Shown here: in pieces, positions 51,931 to 62,010 of the stretch
Numbering within the stretch: the stretch's first letter is position 1
Layout of the letters: every line of letters starts with the position of its first letter
Source: Pedobacter miscanthi
GTDB taxonomy: Bacteria; Bacteroidota; Bacteroidia; Sphingobacteriales; Sphingobacteriaceae
NCBI RefSeq assembly: GCF_003315595.1
Contig: NZ_QNQU01000017.1
Location: 1 to 64,000 of the forward strand
Reading direction: 5' to 3'
DNA: 64,000 bases
Translations under genes and position numbers: made by a program
The notes under the pieces: model-generated
Told to the model about the DNA's origin: nothing
The model's database searches: none
The model's input: the letters and a program-made list of their open reading frames with translations, nothing else

Positions 51931-52815
51931 TTAACCGGTGGCACCCCTGTTAAAACCTACGGTATCCCTGTAAAACTGTGGCGATATATCTGTTTTGCCT
52001 TTAAAAAAACGGCTGAAGTAAAACTCATCATCATAGCCCAGCTCGTAAGCAATTTCCTTAACGGTTTTATTGGTGAGGTATAATTCCCTTTTAGCTTCGA
52101 TAATTATCCGCTCGCTGATCAGGTCGGAAAGTGTTTTGTTGAAATGGTTTTTTGCGATCCTTGCCAGCGATTTTGTATCGATATTCAGCAGATCGGCATA
52201 GTCGCTGGGCGAATGTTTAACCCTGAAATTTTCTTCAATGGCATTTCTCAGGTTCTGTACCATCAGCAATTGTTTACCACCAGCGGCCCCGGTTTCTTCG
52301 ATATGCTGCTGCTCTAGTTTTATCCTGGTGGCGAGTACCAGAAAAATCTTCAGGTAAGACACAATCACTTCATCCCTCCGCAGGCTTTCTGTTTTTAGCT
52401 CTCCTGTAATTTCCTGTACGAAATTTAACAGGGTATTTTTCGAACTTTCCTGTAACCAGATAAAGGGCTGCTGATAAACATTATTAAACAGGATACCATT
52501 ACTGGCAATTTCTTTATGGTGCCTGTAAATACAGAAAAAATCGTGGTGGAACTGGATGGATACCCCTCTTAACGTCCCTTTCGATTCCAGCATGAAAGGC
52601 TGATAAGGATAAAAGGCAAACAGGGTATTCTCTTTAAAGGGATACTCGCAAAGGTCTACTTTGGCCAACCCTTCGCCAGCAGTAATTATGATGAGGGTAA
52701 AATAATTGTTTCGCTGGATATGGTCGAAATAACTGTTGTTATCGAATTCAAAAACCTTAAACGACAGGTTTCCGTTCTGTTGATTGGTAAGGGTATAAAC
52801 AGATTGTACCAGCAT
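51931..52815 (-). CDS. AraC family transcriptional regulator
   Basis: This 294-residue protein has an N-terminal cupin-like region (about 15-120; ENTLFAFYPYQPFML) and a C-terminal AraC HTH (about 185-285; YADLLNIDTKSLARIAKNHFNKTL, VKEIAYELGYDDEFYFSRFFKGKTDISPQFYR). Its gene is separated by one base from the upstream deaminase gene on the same strand, so both are in one operon. It probably controls that operon. The ligand is unknown. Confidence 0.92.
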   Translation of the reverse strand: MLVQSVYTLTNQQNGNLSFKVFEFDNNSYFDHIQRNNYFTLIIITAGEGLAKVDLCEYPFKENTLFAFYPYQPFMLESKGTLRGVSIQFHHDFFCIYRHHKEIASNGILFNNVYQQPFIWLQESSKNTLLNFVQEITGELKTESLRRDEVIVSYLKIFLVLATRIKLEQQHIEETGAAGGKQLLMVQNLRNAIEENFRVKHSPSDYADLLNIDTKSLARIAKNHFNKTLSDLISERIIIEAKRELYLTNKTVKEIAYELGYDDEFYFSRFFKGKTDISPQFYRDTVGFNRGATG

Positions 52816-52816
52816 G

Positions 52817-53278
52817 TCAGGGTTTATTTAAGGTTTTCAAAAATTCTTCATTAAGCGCATTACACTCATCGAGGCATATTCCGGTGAGTACTTTTGGTGC
52901 GGCTCCCCATTTTGGCACTGAGGCTGTTGAGAGCACGCTAAATTCGGAGCTAAAACCACCAACAAAAGGAATAGAAACCCCATATACTATTTCGCCTATC
53001 CTGTGGTGCCTGATCATATAGGAGCACATAATACAGGGTTCGTGAGTGGTATACATCTGTGCTGAACCCAGTTTGCCCGAATAACCATTTTTAATAGCAT
53101 TCCTAATGGCCATTATTTCTGCATGGTTGCTGATATCGCCAGTTGATTTTCCCGATTCTACACCTTTGCCAATTACTTTACCATCCAACACGATAAGTGC
53201 CCCTACCGGCGGATTACCTGTATCTAAGGCTATTTTGGCCAGGCTAAGACACTGATGCATATAATTTTCTGATTCCAC
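52817..53278 (-). CDS. Nucleoside/guanine deaminase-type CDA-fold protein
   Basis: This 153-residue protein has the cytidine deaminase-like zinc site: HAEIMAI (His and Glu of the HAE motif) and HEPCIMC (PCxxC). Its N-terminal ALIVLDGKVIGKG and its size fit the guanine deaminase / tRNA adenosine deaminase-like group. It deaminates a purine or pyrimidine, or possibly a related cyclic amine. It is the first gene of an operon with the AraC regulator, one base apart. A housekeeping TadA is unlikely given this linkage. Confidence 0.9.
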   Translation of the reverse strand: MESENYMHQCLSLAKIALDTGNPPVGALIVLDGKVIGKGVESGKSTGDISNHAEIMAIRNAIKNGYSGKLGSAQMYTTHEPCIMCSYMIRHHRIGEIVYGVSIPFVGGFSSEFSVLSTASVPKWGAAPKVLTGICLDECNALNEEFLKTLNKP

Positions 53279-53352
53279 TTGCTTTTTTTAAAGTTCTATC
53301 TCCATATCAGATGCTGCGCACCAAAATAATCAAAAAATACGGTAAACATTTA

Positions 53353-54270
53353 TTATGGATTATATGGTGAATAGTCTAAAAATTGCCATCCTACACGGTG
53401 GTGTTCGGTGGTATGGATCCAGCACGTACTCTCGAAAAACCAGAAACGACCTGTTCCCTTAGTTTTCAAAAGATCTTCTTCCGAACTTTGTCCGAACAGC
53501 AGACTTGCCGTACCGGTTAACTGAAGGGTTTCCCTTTTTTCGAAATCGATAAAAAGCAGCCCTACATTAGGGTTTTGCAGTACGTTTCCTAAAGTGTTAA
53601 AAATGCTGTTGCCCGGATAATCTGGTATTTTTACCCTTCCGTTGTCGGTTATTTCCAAAAAACCCGGATTACCTCCTCGGTGCGAAGCATCCAAACGGCC
53701 ATCAATACCAGAGCTGGCCACAAAAAAGGTGTCGGCACCTTTAATCCAGTTGATGGCCACTTCGCTCAGTCCGGTTCCCTGAGTGGTTTCCGGCAGTGTT
53801 TTCTCAAAATATTCGGGCATTGAAATTACCCTGCGCTGTATGTATTTGGGGCAATTGGGATAAGCATGTTCAATATTGAATTCGATTGTTGAATCTTTAA
53901 TACAACAGCTTCCGTTTACCCTCAGTCGTTTACGTGTATCGAGTTCGATAAATAAACTCCCGATCTGGTGATTATGAACGATGTTGGAATAGAAAATGTC
54001 AGAAGGATTGCTTACCAGTTTATCGGTATCGAAAATGATCGTAGACGGATCGGGTACCTTTACAAAACCAAAGTTGCCGATCAGGATGGATGCCCATAGC
54101 TCATTTTTCTGGTTTCTGCTTCCTACAATGGCCATGGCTTGCTTTTCTACAAAGTTTACCGCGCCAGGAACAATAAAAGGATTAAACATTTTTTTGTTCC
54201 TTTCTGCCAGTCCTGCTTCTCCGGTCCTTTTCTGGATTTCCAGTTCGCCGGCATGAAATACGTTTTCCAT
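53353..54270 (-). CDS. Pyridoxamine 5'-phosphate oxidase-family flavoprotein
   Basis: This 305-residue protein has a split-barrel flavin-binding fold, with two related halves: MAIVGSRNQKNELWASILIGNFGFVKVPD (about 45-75) and FFVASSGIDGRLDASHRGGNPGFLEITDNGRVKIPDYPGNSIFNTLGNV (about 185-235). Such proteins bind FMN or related cofactors. The second half carries most PPOX-like features (GNVLQNPNVGLLFIDFEKRETLQLTGTA). It stands between the deaminase operon and the 54628 AraC gene. Precise reaction unknown. Confidence 0.85.
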   Translation of the reverse strand: MENVFHAGELEIQKRTGEAGLAERNKKMFNPFIVPGAVNFVEKQAMAIVGSRNQKNELWASILIGNFGFVKVPDPSTIIFDTDKLVSNPSDIFYSNIVHNHQIGSLFIELDTRKRLRVNGSCCIKDSTIEFNIEHAYPNCPKYIQRRVISMPEYFEKTLPETTQGTGLSEVAINWIKGADTFFVASSGIDGRLDASHRGGNPGFLEITDNGRVKIPDYPGNSIFNTLGNVLQNPNVGLLFIDFEKRETLQLTGTASLLFGQSSEEDLLKTKGTGRFWFFESTCWIHTTEHHRVGWQFLDYSPYNP

Positions 54271-54627
54271 TTTACCAAGGGATTAAATAATTTCCGCAGA
54301 TTATGATTGCTGTTTTGCCATCATAATTGTTTACAATACAAAGGTGCGGTATGATCTCATCCTGTGGAATGGATAATTTTTACAATCTAATGGATGAATT
54401 TTCAAATCCTTTTAACGGTGTTTGAAAACTGTGAATGGTTATTTACGGCTTTACTAATGTAATTTCTGAAACAGATCAGTAAATCAACAGTAATGCAGGT
54501 GAATGGAAGATTTACCTGTAAAATTTTTAATAAGGCACATTCTGCCCACTGTTTGATGCCGCGCGCTAAGGCTTAAATGTGGGTAGTGGGTATAAAAGGT
54601 TATTAAGTATTAAATCAATACTTTAAA
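54271..54627. other. 357-bp spacer without a gene
   Basis: An A+T-rich stretch. Only a small inverted repeat aagtatt / aatactt (54605-54623) close to the end of the minus-strand AraC gene is notable and may be part of its terminator. Nothing else is recognised. Confidence 0.5.
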
Positions 54628-55524
54628 TCAGTTCATAATACGGTATTCATTAGGCGTACTGCCAACCCTTTTTTTAAACAGGCGGATAAAATGCTGCGGA
54701 TATTTAAATCCAAGCTCATAAGCGATTTCGCTAACGGTTTTATTGCTGTCAAAGATTTTATTTTTGGCCACATCAATAATTTTAGTCTGGATAAACTCCT
54801 GCGCTGATTTGCCGGTTTCCTTTTTGATGAGATCGCCAAAATAATTTGCCGAAAAATGAAGTTCCTCTGCGCAGTAAGCAACCGAAGGAAGGCCAATTGA
54901 ATAGGGCTTTTCTGATCTGAAATAGCCATTTAGCAATTCTTCAAAATTCTCGAGCACACCTTTGTTTACGGCATCGCGGGTAATAAACTGGCGGTCGTAA
55001 AAACGATCGCAGTAATTCAGCAGCAGTTCAATATTTGAGGCAATGAGCTTTTTGCTGTGTTTATCAATAGATTGCTGAAGTTCTGTATCAATTTTTGCAA
55101 ACAGATCCAATACCAGCTGCCTTTCTTTAGCTGATAAGTGTAGGGCTTCGCTGGTATTGTAGCTAAAGAAATTATACTCACTTAAAGTTTTTCCAAGTGA
55201 TGTCCCGCGGATGAGATCAGGATGAAATACCAGGCCATGCCCTACGGGCTGATAATAATCTGTTTTATTTTCCACATCGATGGTTTGGCCCGGCGAGATA
55301 AAAACCAATGTTCCGGCCTGGTAGTCGTAATTATGACGTCCATATTTTAAGTCGCCACATTTTACATCCTTCAGGAAAACGCAATAAAGTTCAAAATTCA
55401 TTTTGGAGCCTGTACGTTCATGGGCTTTCGAAAAATCGAGCACGCTTACCAGTGGATGAAACGTTTCGTGGTTATTAAAAGCGTTGTATTCACTGATCGT
55501 ATCAAAATTAAATTCCTTTTTCAT
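54628..55524 (-). CDS. AraC family transcriptional regulator of the divergent AKR operon
   Basis: This 298-residue protein has an N-terminal cupin-like region (about 30-130; MNFELYCVFLKDVKCGDLKY, GTLVFISPGQTIDV) and a C-terminal AraC HTH pair (about 200-295; VAYCAEELHFSANYFGDLIKKETGKSAQEF, VSEIAYELGFKYPQHFIRLFKKRVGSTPNEYR). It is divergent from the six-gene operon starting at 55691 with a 166-bp spacer. By analogy with AraC genes next to oxidoreductase operons it probably activates that operon in response to a reactive small molecule. Confidence 0.92.
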   Translation of the reverse strand: MKKEFNFDTISEYNAFNNHETFHPLVSVLDFSKAHERTGSKMNFELYCVFLKDVKCGDLKYGRHNYDYQAGTLVFISPGQTIDVENKTDYYQPVGHGLVFHPDLIRGTSLGKTLSEYNFFSYNTSEALHLSAKERQLVLDLFAKIDTELQQSIDKHSKKLIASNIELLLNYCDRFYDRQFITRDAVNKGVLENFEELLNGYFRSEKPYSIGLPSVAYCAEELHFSANYFGDLIKKETGKSAQEFIQTKIIDVAKNKIFDSNKTVSEIAYELGFKYPQHFIRLFKKRVGSTPNEYRIMN

Positions 55525-55545
55525 AACGTTATGTCATTGCTTGTA

Positions 55546-55572
55546 CAAACTTAATCAATTCGATTAGTTTGC
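55546..55572. promoter_or_regulatory. Imperfect inverted repeat next to a -7-like element, AraC upstream region
   Basis: On the minus strand TAAGTTTG (plus-strand 55546-55553) fits the Bacteroidota -7 consensus TAnnTTTG, 22 bp before the AraC start. It overlaps the inverted arrangement aaacttaatc-aattc-gattagttt. The spacing to any -33 element is not convincing. Confidence 0.3.
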
Positions 55573-55681
55573 AGGCCTATCTGTCAGGTGATCAGTAAAA
55601 TTGGTAGTAAAAGCAGGAATCTGTCTACTCCCGTCTTACATATTGAACAGATCTTTGTATTATATCATTTAAAGGGCATAA

Positions 55682-56542
<861 letters not shown>

Positions 56543-56593
56543 CCAGATAAAATCAGCATATAAATCAGATAACATCAACCTAAAAACAAGATT

Positions 56594-57046
56594 ATGAAAA
56601 CTTTAATTATCCTACTATTTTTCTCCATCATTAGTATCGCATCCGCTCATGCACAAAGCAATACGCCTGCAAAAGCAGAACAGGAAATCATTAAACTATC
56701 TAAAACCAAATGGGATTGGATGGCTGATAAAAATGTAGATTCGTTGAGTACACTATTTGATGAAAAAGCGGTATTTGTACACATGGGTGGAAGCTGGGGA
56801 AAAGAAAGGGAAATAGCTGTAATTAAAAGCGGTAGCATCCATTACAAAAAGGCCGATATCCATTCGGTTTCTGTAAATATAATCGGAAATACTGCCATCC
56901 TGCTCAATAACATCACACTGCTCGCGGTAGTTGGTGGCAACGAAGTAAGCAATCCATTTATCGTAACAGAAGTTTATGTTAAACAAGGCAAAGGCTGGAA
57001 AATGGGTTCATTATCATTCACCAAAATAAATCAGCCTGCACAATAA
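56594..57046 (+). CDS. Exported SnoaL/NTF2-like (DUF4440-type) protein
   Basis: This 150-residue protein has a clear signal peptide (MKTLIILLFFSIISIASAHAQ, 1-21). The mature part has the NTF2-like cone fold: KTKWDWMADKNVDSLSTLFDEKAVFVHMGG, then IKSGSIHYKKADIHSVSVNIIGNTAILLNNITLLAVVGG and VYVKQGKGWKMGSLSFTK. DUF4440-type proteins are small ligand-binding or enzyme-like domains of mostly unknown role. It lies 51 bp after the AKR gene and 9 bp before a hydrolase gene. It may bind or transform the substrate of the operon in the periplasm. Confidence 0.88.
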   Translation: MKTLIILLFFSIISIASAHAQSNTPAKAEQEIIKLSKTKWDWMADKNVDSLSTLFDEKAVFVHMGGSWGKEREIAVIKSGSIHYKKADIHSVSVNIIGNTAILLNNITLLAVVGGNEVSNPFIVTEVYVKQGKGWKMGSLSFTKINQPAQ

Positions 57047-57055
57047 GTCACTTTT

Positions 57056-58126
57056 ATGAAAAGAGAATTAAGAAATTATGCCAGCGCAATACTCTTGCTC
57101 TCGCTAAGTTACATAACGCTTCAGGCGCAGCAAAAACCTAACACAAAACCTTTAATCATTGCGGCGCAAGGTACGTTTTCTGCTGGTGGTACAGTGGTTA
57201 AAAGCGAAGGCGTATTCGACCCGCTCAAACCATGGAATTTACCACAGGGCGGACAAACACGGCATGGAGACCACGCGGATGTTTTTTATCAGATCCCCCA
57301 GAAAGCAAAACACCATTCGATGGTTTTTCTTCATGGTTACGGCCAGACAAGAAGGAGCTGGCAAACCACTGCCGATGGCAGGGAAGGATTTTCTGATCAG
57401 TTTTTAAGGAAAGGTTACGGCGTATATCTTGTGGATCAGCCTGGACGTGGGGAAGCCGGACAAACTACAAAACCAGCACAGATTACAGCAATACCTGACG
57501 ACCAGACCTGGTTTACCCAGTTTCGTATCGGCTTGTACCCTGCCTTTAATGAGGGTGTTCAGTTCCCTAAAGATAGTTTATCGCTGGATCGGTTTTTCCG
57601 TATGATGAGCCCCAATACAGGCAGTGTAGATGAAACAACCATAGTGAATGCCATGTCGGCCGTTTTTGATAAATCAGGTGATGGTATTTTATTTACACAT
57701 TCTGCCGGTGGTGCTCCCGGCTGGAAAACAGCCATCAAAAATGATCATGTAAAGGCAATTGTTGCCATCGAACCTGGTGGATTTGCTTTTCCTGAGGGCG
57801 AAGTACCCGAAGGAAACCGTGGTGGCAGGGGAATACCCCTTAATGAATTTATGAAGTTGACTAAAATCCCTATAGTGGTTTATTTCGGCGACTTTATCCC
57901 AAAAGACGAAACCAATGCTGCATCGTTAAACTTCTGGCGTAAAGTACTGGCCACAGGCAGGCAATGGGCCAAAGTGGTAAATGCACATGGTGGTGATGTG
58001 AGCATTGTTCACCTGCCCGAAATTGGCATCAAAGGCAATACACACTTCATCATGTCTGATTTAAACAGTAACGAGATAGCAGATGTAATTACAAAATGGC
58101 TTAAAGAGAAAAAACTGGATAAATAA
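57056..58126 (+). CDS. Exported alpha/beta hydrolase (esterase-like)
   Basis: This 356-residue protein has a signal peptide (LLLSLSYITLQAQ, about 12-25) and an alpha/beta hydrolase fold. MVFLHGYGQTRRSWQ is the oxyanion region and GYGVYLVDQPGRG follows. The nucleophile block is FTHSAGG with Ser216. Asp and His of the triad are probably in VVYFGDFIPKDE (about 278) and NTHFIM (about 330). It probably hydrolyses an ester or lactone outside the cytoplasm. It overlaps the operon by tight spacing (9 and 14 bp to its neighbours). Confidence 0.9.
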   Translation: MKRELRNYASAILLLSLSYITLQAQQKPNTKPLIIAAQGTFSAGGTVVKSEGVFDPLKPWNLPQGGQTRHGDHADVFYQIPQKAKHHSMVFLHGYGQTRRSWQTTADGREGFSDQFLRKGYGVYLVDQPGRGEAGQTTKPAQITAIPDDQTWFTQFRIGLYPAFNEGVQFPKDSLSLDRFFRMMSPNTGSVDETTIVNAMSAVFDKSGDGILFTHSAGGAPGWKTAIKNDHVKAIVAIEPGGFAFPEGEVPEGNRGGRGIPLNEFMKLTKIPIVVYFGDFIPKDETNAASLNFWRKVLATGRQWAKVVNAHGGDVSIVHLPEIGIKGNTHFIMSDLNSNEIADVITKWLKEKKLDK

Positions 58127-58140
58127 AAGGAGCATTTAAA

Positions 58141-58863
58141 ATGAAGAAAGTGATTATAGCCCTGGCTATGGTATTTGGGCTAAGCCCCGATATCAATGCA
58201 AGTGAAGAGCAAAAAGATAGCCTGGCATTAACGCTTAGGCAACAAAAACTGGTGGTCATTTCGTCAATAACAGCAAAAGGAAATCTAGATGGTTTAAAGC
58301 CAGCGCTTGATGCGGCATTAACATCGGGCCTCACCGTAAACGAAATTAAAGAAGCTATCGTTCAGCTATATGCTTATTGCGGCTTTCCGCGCAGTATCCG
58401 CGGACTTCAAACATTGATGGGCGTGCTCGAAGAACGCAAGGCAAGGGGAATTACCGATAAGCAGGGCCCGGTGGCAAAACCAATTAATAGCGGCCGCAGC
58501 AAATACGATAGGGGGAAAGCCATACTGGAAAAACTGACCGGCGTACCCGAAACAGGTCCGAAAACAGGTTATGCTGCATTTGCCCCCGAAATAGAGATTT
58601 TTTTAAAAGAACATTTATTCGCCGATATTTTTGAGCGGGATGTATTAACCTACGCAGAGCGCGAACTGGTAACAGTATCAGTACTGGCAAGTATTGGTGG
58701 TGTAGCACCTATGTTGCGGTCGCATTTAAACATTTGCCTCAATGTTGGTTTATCGTCCGGCAAGTTACAACAGTTTGTGGAAATTATCCGTCAATCAACC
58801 GGCACAAAAGAAGCTGATGAAGCACAGCACGTTTTAAATGAGGTGCTGAAAAGTAAAAAGTAA
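58141..58863 (+). CDS. Exported protein with two carboxymuconolactone decarboxylase (CMD)-like domains
   Basis: This 240-residue protein has a probable signal peptide (KKVIIALAMVFGLSPDINAS, about 1-20). CMD-like helical repeats cover about 30-105 (SITAKGNLDGLKPALDAALTSGLTVNEIKEAIVQL) and 145-235 (LTYAERELVTVSVLASIGGVAPMLRSHLNICLNVGLSSGKLQQFVEII). The AhpD CxxC pair is not visible. CMD-family proteins are usually cytoplasmic, so export is unusual. Its neighbours are two hydrolases and a cupin, which suggests the pathway runs in the periplasm. Confidence 0.88.
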   Translation: MKKVIIALAMVFGLSPDINASEEQKDSLALTLRQQKLVVISSITAKGNLDGLKPALDAALTSGLTVNEIKEAIVQLYAYCGFPRSIRGLQTLMGVLEERKARGITDKQGPVAKPINSGRSKYDRGKAILEKLTGVPETGPKTGYAAFAPEIEIFLKEHLFADIFERDVLTYAERELVTVSVLASIGGVAPMLRSHLNICLNVGLSSGKLQQFVEIIRQSTGTKEADEAQHVLNEVLKSKK

Positions 58864-58875
58864 TCAAATAGAAGA

Positions 58876-59937
58876 ATGAAAAAACTCACATCAATAATTG
58901 CATTAACCATAACCATGGTAGGTGTAGATGGTGCAGAAGCACAAAGCCATAAAAAAGCAGTTTCGCAAAACCCTTATACTTTAGTTTACGGAGGTGCCAT
59001 AACCAAAAATGAGCATGGAAAAGTAAATATTCATCCCGTTACTTATAAACTCAACGGGATAGATATTGCAGCCAATGTTTATACCCCGGCAAATTACGAT
59101 GCTACAAAAAAATATCCGGCCGTTGCCGTAGCGCATCCTAATGGTGGCATAAAGGAACAAACGGCAGGATTATATGCGCAGCGTTTGGCAGAAGCGGGTT
59201 ATATCACCATTACGGCAGATGCAGCCTATCAGGGTGGCAGTGGTGGCGAGCCCCGTCATACTGATAAACCGGCAAACCGTATCGAAGACATCCATGGCAT
59301 GGCCGACTTTATTACGCAATTTGCAGGAGTTGATGCAAACCGTTTAGGGGTTTTGGGCATTTGCGGCGGCGGTGGTTATACTTTAAAAGCAGCACAGTCA
59401 GATAAAAGATTTAAAGCCGTGGCCACTTTAAGTATGTTCAACTCTGGCGAGGTAAGGCGCAATGGTTTTCAGAATGCCCAGCTTGCAACCATTCAGGACC
59501 GCTTAAAGCAGGCTTCGGATTCCCGTGCACAGGAAGCTGCCGGGGGCAAAATAATCTATGCCGGTGTAGCCAGCATCACAGATGAAGAGATTGTCAAAAC
59601 TTCGACCGATTTGTACCGCGAAGGATTTGAATATTATTACAGAAGCCATGCACACCCAAACTCAACTTTCCTGTATACCATGGGCAGCTTACTCGACTTA
59701 ATGACCTGGGATGCCACTACCAACATGGATTTAATTGAACAGCCATTATTGATGATTGCCGGAAGCAAGGCCGACACAAAATATATGACAGATGAAGCAT
59801 TCCCCAAAGCCACCAGGGCAAAAAATAAAGAACTATTTGTGATCGACGGGGCAACGCATATCCAAACCTATTGGAAACCTGAATACGTATCGCAGGCCGT
59901 AAATAAATTAGTGGATTTTTATCAAACTAACCTTTAA
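58876..59937 (+). CDS. Exported dienelactone hydrolase-like alpha/beta hydrolase with a Cys nucleophile
   Basis: This 353-residue protein has a signal peptide (LTSIIALTITMVGVDGAEAQ) and an alpha/beta hydrolase fold: KYPAVAVAHPNGGIKEQ, then RLGVLGICGGGGYTL with Cys163 at the nucleophile-elbow position, and VIDGATHIQTYW with the catalytic His. A Cys in place of Ser is a hallmark of dienelactone hydrolases, although the overall size and the N-terminal region resemble other secreted hydrolases. It lies 12 bp after the CMD gene and 8 bp before the cupin gene. Confidence 0.88.
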   Translation: MKKLTSIIALTITMVGVDGAEAQSHKKAVSQNPYTLVYGGAITKNEHGKVNIHPVTYKLNGIDIAANVYTPANYDATKKYPAVAVAHPNGGIKEQTAGLYAQRLAEAGYITITADAAYQGGSGGEPRHTDKPANRIEDIHGMADFITQFAGVDANRLGVLGICGGGGYTLKAAQSDKRFKAVATLSMFNSGEVRRNGFQNAQLATIQDRLKQASDSRAQEAAGGKIIYAGVASITDEEIVKTSTDLYREGFEYYYRSHAHPNSTFLYTMGSLLDLMTWDATTNMDLIEQPLLMIAGSKADTKYMTDEAFPKATRAKNKELFVIDGATHIQTYWKPEYVSQAVNKLVDFYQTNL

Positions 59938-59945
59938 AAACCAGC

Positions 59946-60440
59946 ATGATGAAATATTATGTTAACTATACGTTAGTGGCACTGGTTTTCCTTTTTACGG
60001 CATGCGGCAACAATCAAAAAATAGAAAGCGTACAATCCCCGCCAGTTAAGCAGCTCATTTTTCCGAAGGGCGATAAAAATACTAGTGATAATTTTGAAGG
60101 TGAGGTGTGGGTAAAGTCGCTGATTGATGCAGACAGTTTAAATGACAACGCAGTCGGCAATGTTACTTTTAGTCCCGGAGCGAGGAGTAAATGGCATTCC
60201 CATCCGGCAGGGCAAATACTTTTGGTAACAGATGGGGTAGGCTATTATCAGGAAAAAGGACAGCCCAAAAAGATACTGCGCAAAGGAGATGTGATCAAAT
60301 GCCCGCCAAATGTGCCGCACTGGCATGGTGCAAGCCAGGATACCATGTTTGTTCAGGTGGCCATTACCAGCAGGCAAAAGGGACCAACGGTTTGGCTGGA
60401 AGCCGTGACTGATCGTGTTTATCTGTCGAAAAGTAAATAA
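59946..60440 (+). CDS. Cupin-domain lipoprotein
   Basis: This 164-residue protein has a lipoprotein signal (VFLFTACGN, Cys about 20). A single cupin domain lies at about 55-150, with SPGARSKWHSHPAGQILLVTDGVGYYQ (metal ligands in the HxH block) and IKCPPNVPHWHGASQDTMFVQVAI (second His). It probably binds a divalent metal and acts on a small molecule. It is the last gene of the operon. No obvious terminator follows in the 275 bp to the next gene. Confidence 0.9.
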   Translation: MMKYYVNYTLVALVFLFTACGNNQKIESVQSPPVKQLIFPKGDKNTSDNFEGEVWVKSLIDADSLNDNAVGNVTFSPGARSKWHSHPAGQILLVTDGVGYYQEKGQPKKILRKGDVIKCPPNVPHWHGASQDTMFVQVAITSRQKGPTVWLEAVTDRVYLSKSK

Positions 60441-60715
60441 ACGACCATTTTATGAACATATGCATCAATACGCCCCTTGCATTTACACTCTTAAAAAGAG
60501 ATAATTTTGAACTGTAATGCGAAAAAATTACTTTAGAGAACATTACGGATTCTTCTGTTCCTAGACACTTAAATTAATTTAAATAATTAATGTACATTTC
60601 GAATTTGAAATTTAATGCGCGAGCAGAAATAGGCTACTACAATTAATTGAAACAAGTGATAACGAAACATTATCTGAAAAAATTCAGTCTGTTAAACGTT
60701 CTGATCTTCTTCGCG

Positions 60716-60967
60716 TTATAAATCTAAGTTTCTTAGTTTTAATTCTTTTTTGATGTTACTTAAACTCCTGAAATTAAAATATATAGGTGAAATCAAGATC
60801 ATCGGAATAATAAAGCCAGCATAATGAGGATAACTTTTATTCATCAAAAATATGACTGCAAACGATAAAATAAATATCGCAATTACAATAGAGAGGACTA
60901 CCTTCAACTTTTTTTCTGTTTTAAGTAATTCTTCATTACTTAATTCATTTGGATTGTTGTATGTCAT
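60716..60967 (-). CDS. Small two-helix membrane protein (83 aa), paralogue of 51504-51755
   Basis: This 83-residue protein begins with a polar segment containing LSNEELLKTEKK, has two transmembrane helices (about 25-43 and 49-66) and ends KKELKLRNLDL. Length, helix placement, the L(S/T)(N/D)(E/Q)ELL motif near the start and LK.R.L at the end match the 83-aa protein at 51.5 kb. Sequence identity in the helices is low. Function unknown. Upstream is a 250-bp spacer without a gene. Confidence 0.7.
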   Translation of the reverse strand: MTYNNPNELSNEELLKTEKKLKVVLSIVIAIFILSFAVIFLMNKSYPHYAGFIIPMILISPIYFNFRSLSNIKKELKLRNLDL

Positions 60968-61218
60968 TTAATTTGAATTTAAGTGCTTCGGAGCTAGTCT
61001 CCTGTTAATTTAGTTTAACAAGATAGTAATTTTTATGAAGAAATTTAGCTGTTGATTTATGGAAAGCATGAGTGTCCGATAGCGCTAAGGCACGCGCTGG
61101 AGTGGGGGTTGAAATAGTGTTTTTACCAGAGGTAATTAGCAGAAATCGGCAAAATTTGATAAATTAGTCTGTTAAGAGCCTTGTTATACTATATAATTCA
61201 GTCCACAGATACCCATTT

Positions 61219-61893
61219 ATGCCGGCATTTTACCATTCTTTTCTTAATCTGGTTTTTATCGGCATCATTGCCCTTTTTCCGGTAGTAAATCCAATCGGTT
61301 CTGCCTTTATCACAAGTCCTTATTTTTCGGGACTCAGCAGGGCTGAAAAACGCCGGGCAGTAGGCAAGATCACTTTATATGCATTTCTGATCTGTTCGGT
61401 TTCCCTGTTTGCCGGTCATTGGATCCTCGCGCTTTTTGGTATTTCCATTCCCGTTATCCAGCTGGCCGGCGGAATTATGATCTGTAAAATGGGATGGGAG
61501 TTTCTTTCATCTGATCAAAAAACAGCAGATTCTTCGCAGGTTATGGATACTGAACAGCCCTCTTCGGGTTACCGCCATATAGCAGGAAAGCTTTTTTACC
61601 CCATCACCTTTCCCGTTACCACTGGTGCCGGTACTATTTCCGTGCTCTTTACCCTGAGTGCCCACAGTGAATCCGTAAGCAGACCGGATTATTACCTTAA
61701 CATGGTAGCCATACTGGTTTCGGTATTGGTGATGTGCCTGCTGATTTATATATTTTACCTCAACACAAAATCTATCATTCATTTTCTGGGAACAAACGGA
61801 GAAAATATTGTTAACCGCATTTCAGCATTCCTGATCTTTTGCGTAGGCCTGCAGATTGCTACTACGGGTATAAAAGTCCTTTTTAAAATTTAG
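61219..61893 (+). CDS. MarC family integral membrane protein
   Basis: This 224-residue protein has about six transmembrane segments with the MarC-like N-terminus (NLVFIGIIALFPVVNPIGSAFI) and the typical LAGGIMICKMGWEFL block. A YPITFPVTTGAGTISV motif lies in the second half. MarC proteins are widespread membrane proteins of unresolved function, once linked to multiple antibiotic resistance. The gene stands alone, followed by a terminator. Confidence 0.92.
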   Translation: MPAFYHSFLNLVFIGIIALFPVVNPIGSAFITSPYFSGLSRAEKRRAVGKITLYAFLICSVSLFAGHWILALFGISIPVIQLAGGIMICKMGWEFLSSDQKTADSSQVMDTEQPSSGYRHIAGKLFYPITFPVTTGAGTISVLFTLSAHSESVSRPDYYLNMVAILVSVLVMCLLIYIFYLNTKSIIHFLGTNGENIVNRISAFLIFCVGLQIATTGIKVLFKI

Positions 61894-61976
61894 AGACTTA
61901 TTATTCCGGGTAGTTTGGAGGTAATTTAACGGTTTACCGGACTATAAAAAACGTTGCCTCCGCGGATTTTTAACAC

Positions 61977-62006
61977 AAAGCCCCGGCTTTTCAGGTCCGG
62001 GGCTTT
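61977..62006. terminator. Terminator between marC and the PepSY gene
   Basis: A perfect 10-bp inverted repeat aaagccccgg / ccggggcttt with a 10-base loop lies between the convergent genes and is followed by gtgttt. It probably stops transcription from both sides. Confidence 0.8.
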
Positions 62007-62010
62007 GTGT

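Noticed and set aside
60441-60715. A small gene or RNA after the cupin gene.
   Set aside because: I found only A+T-rich sequence with no sufficient ORF or structured motif.
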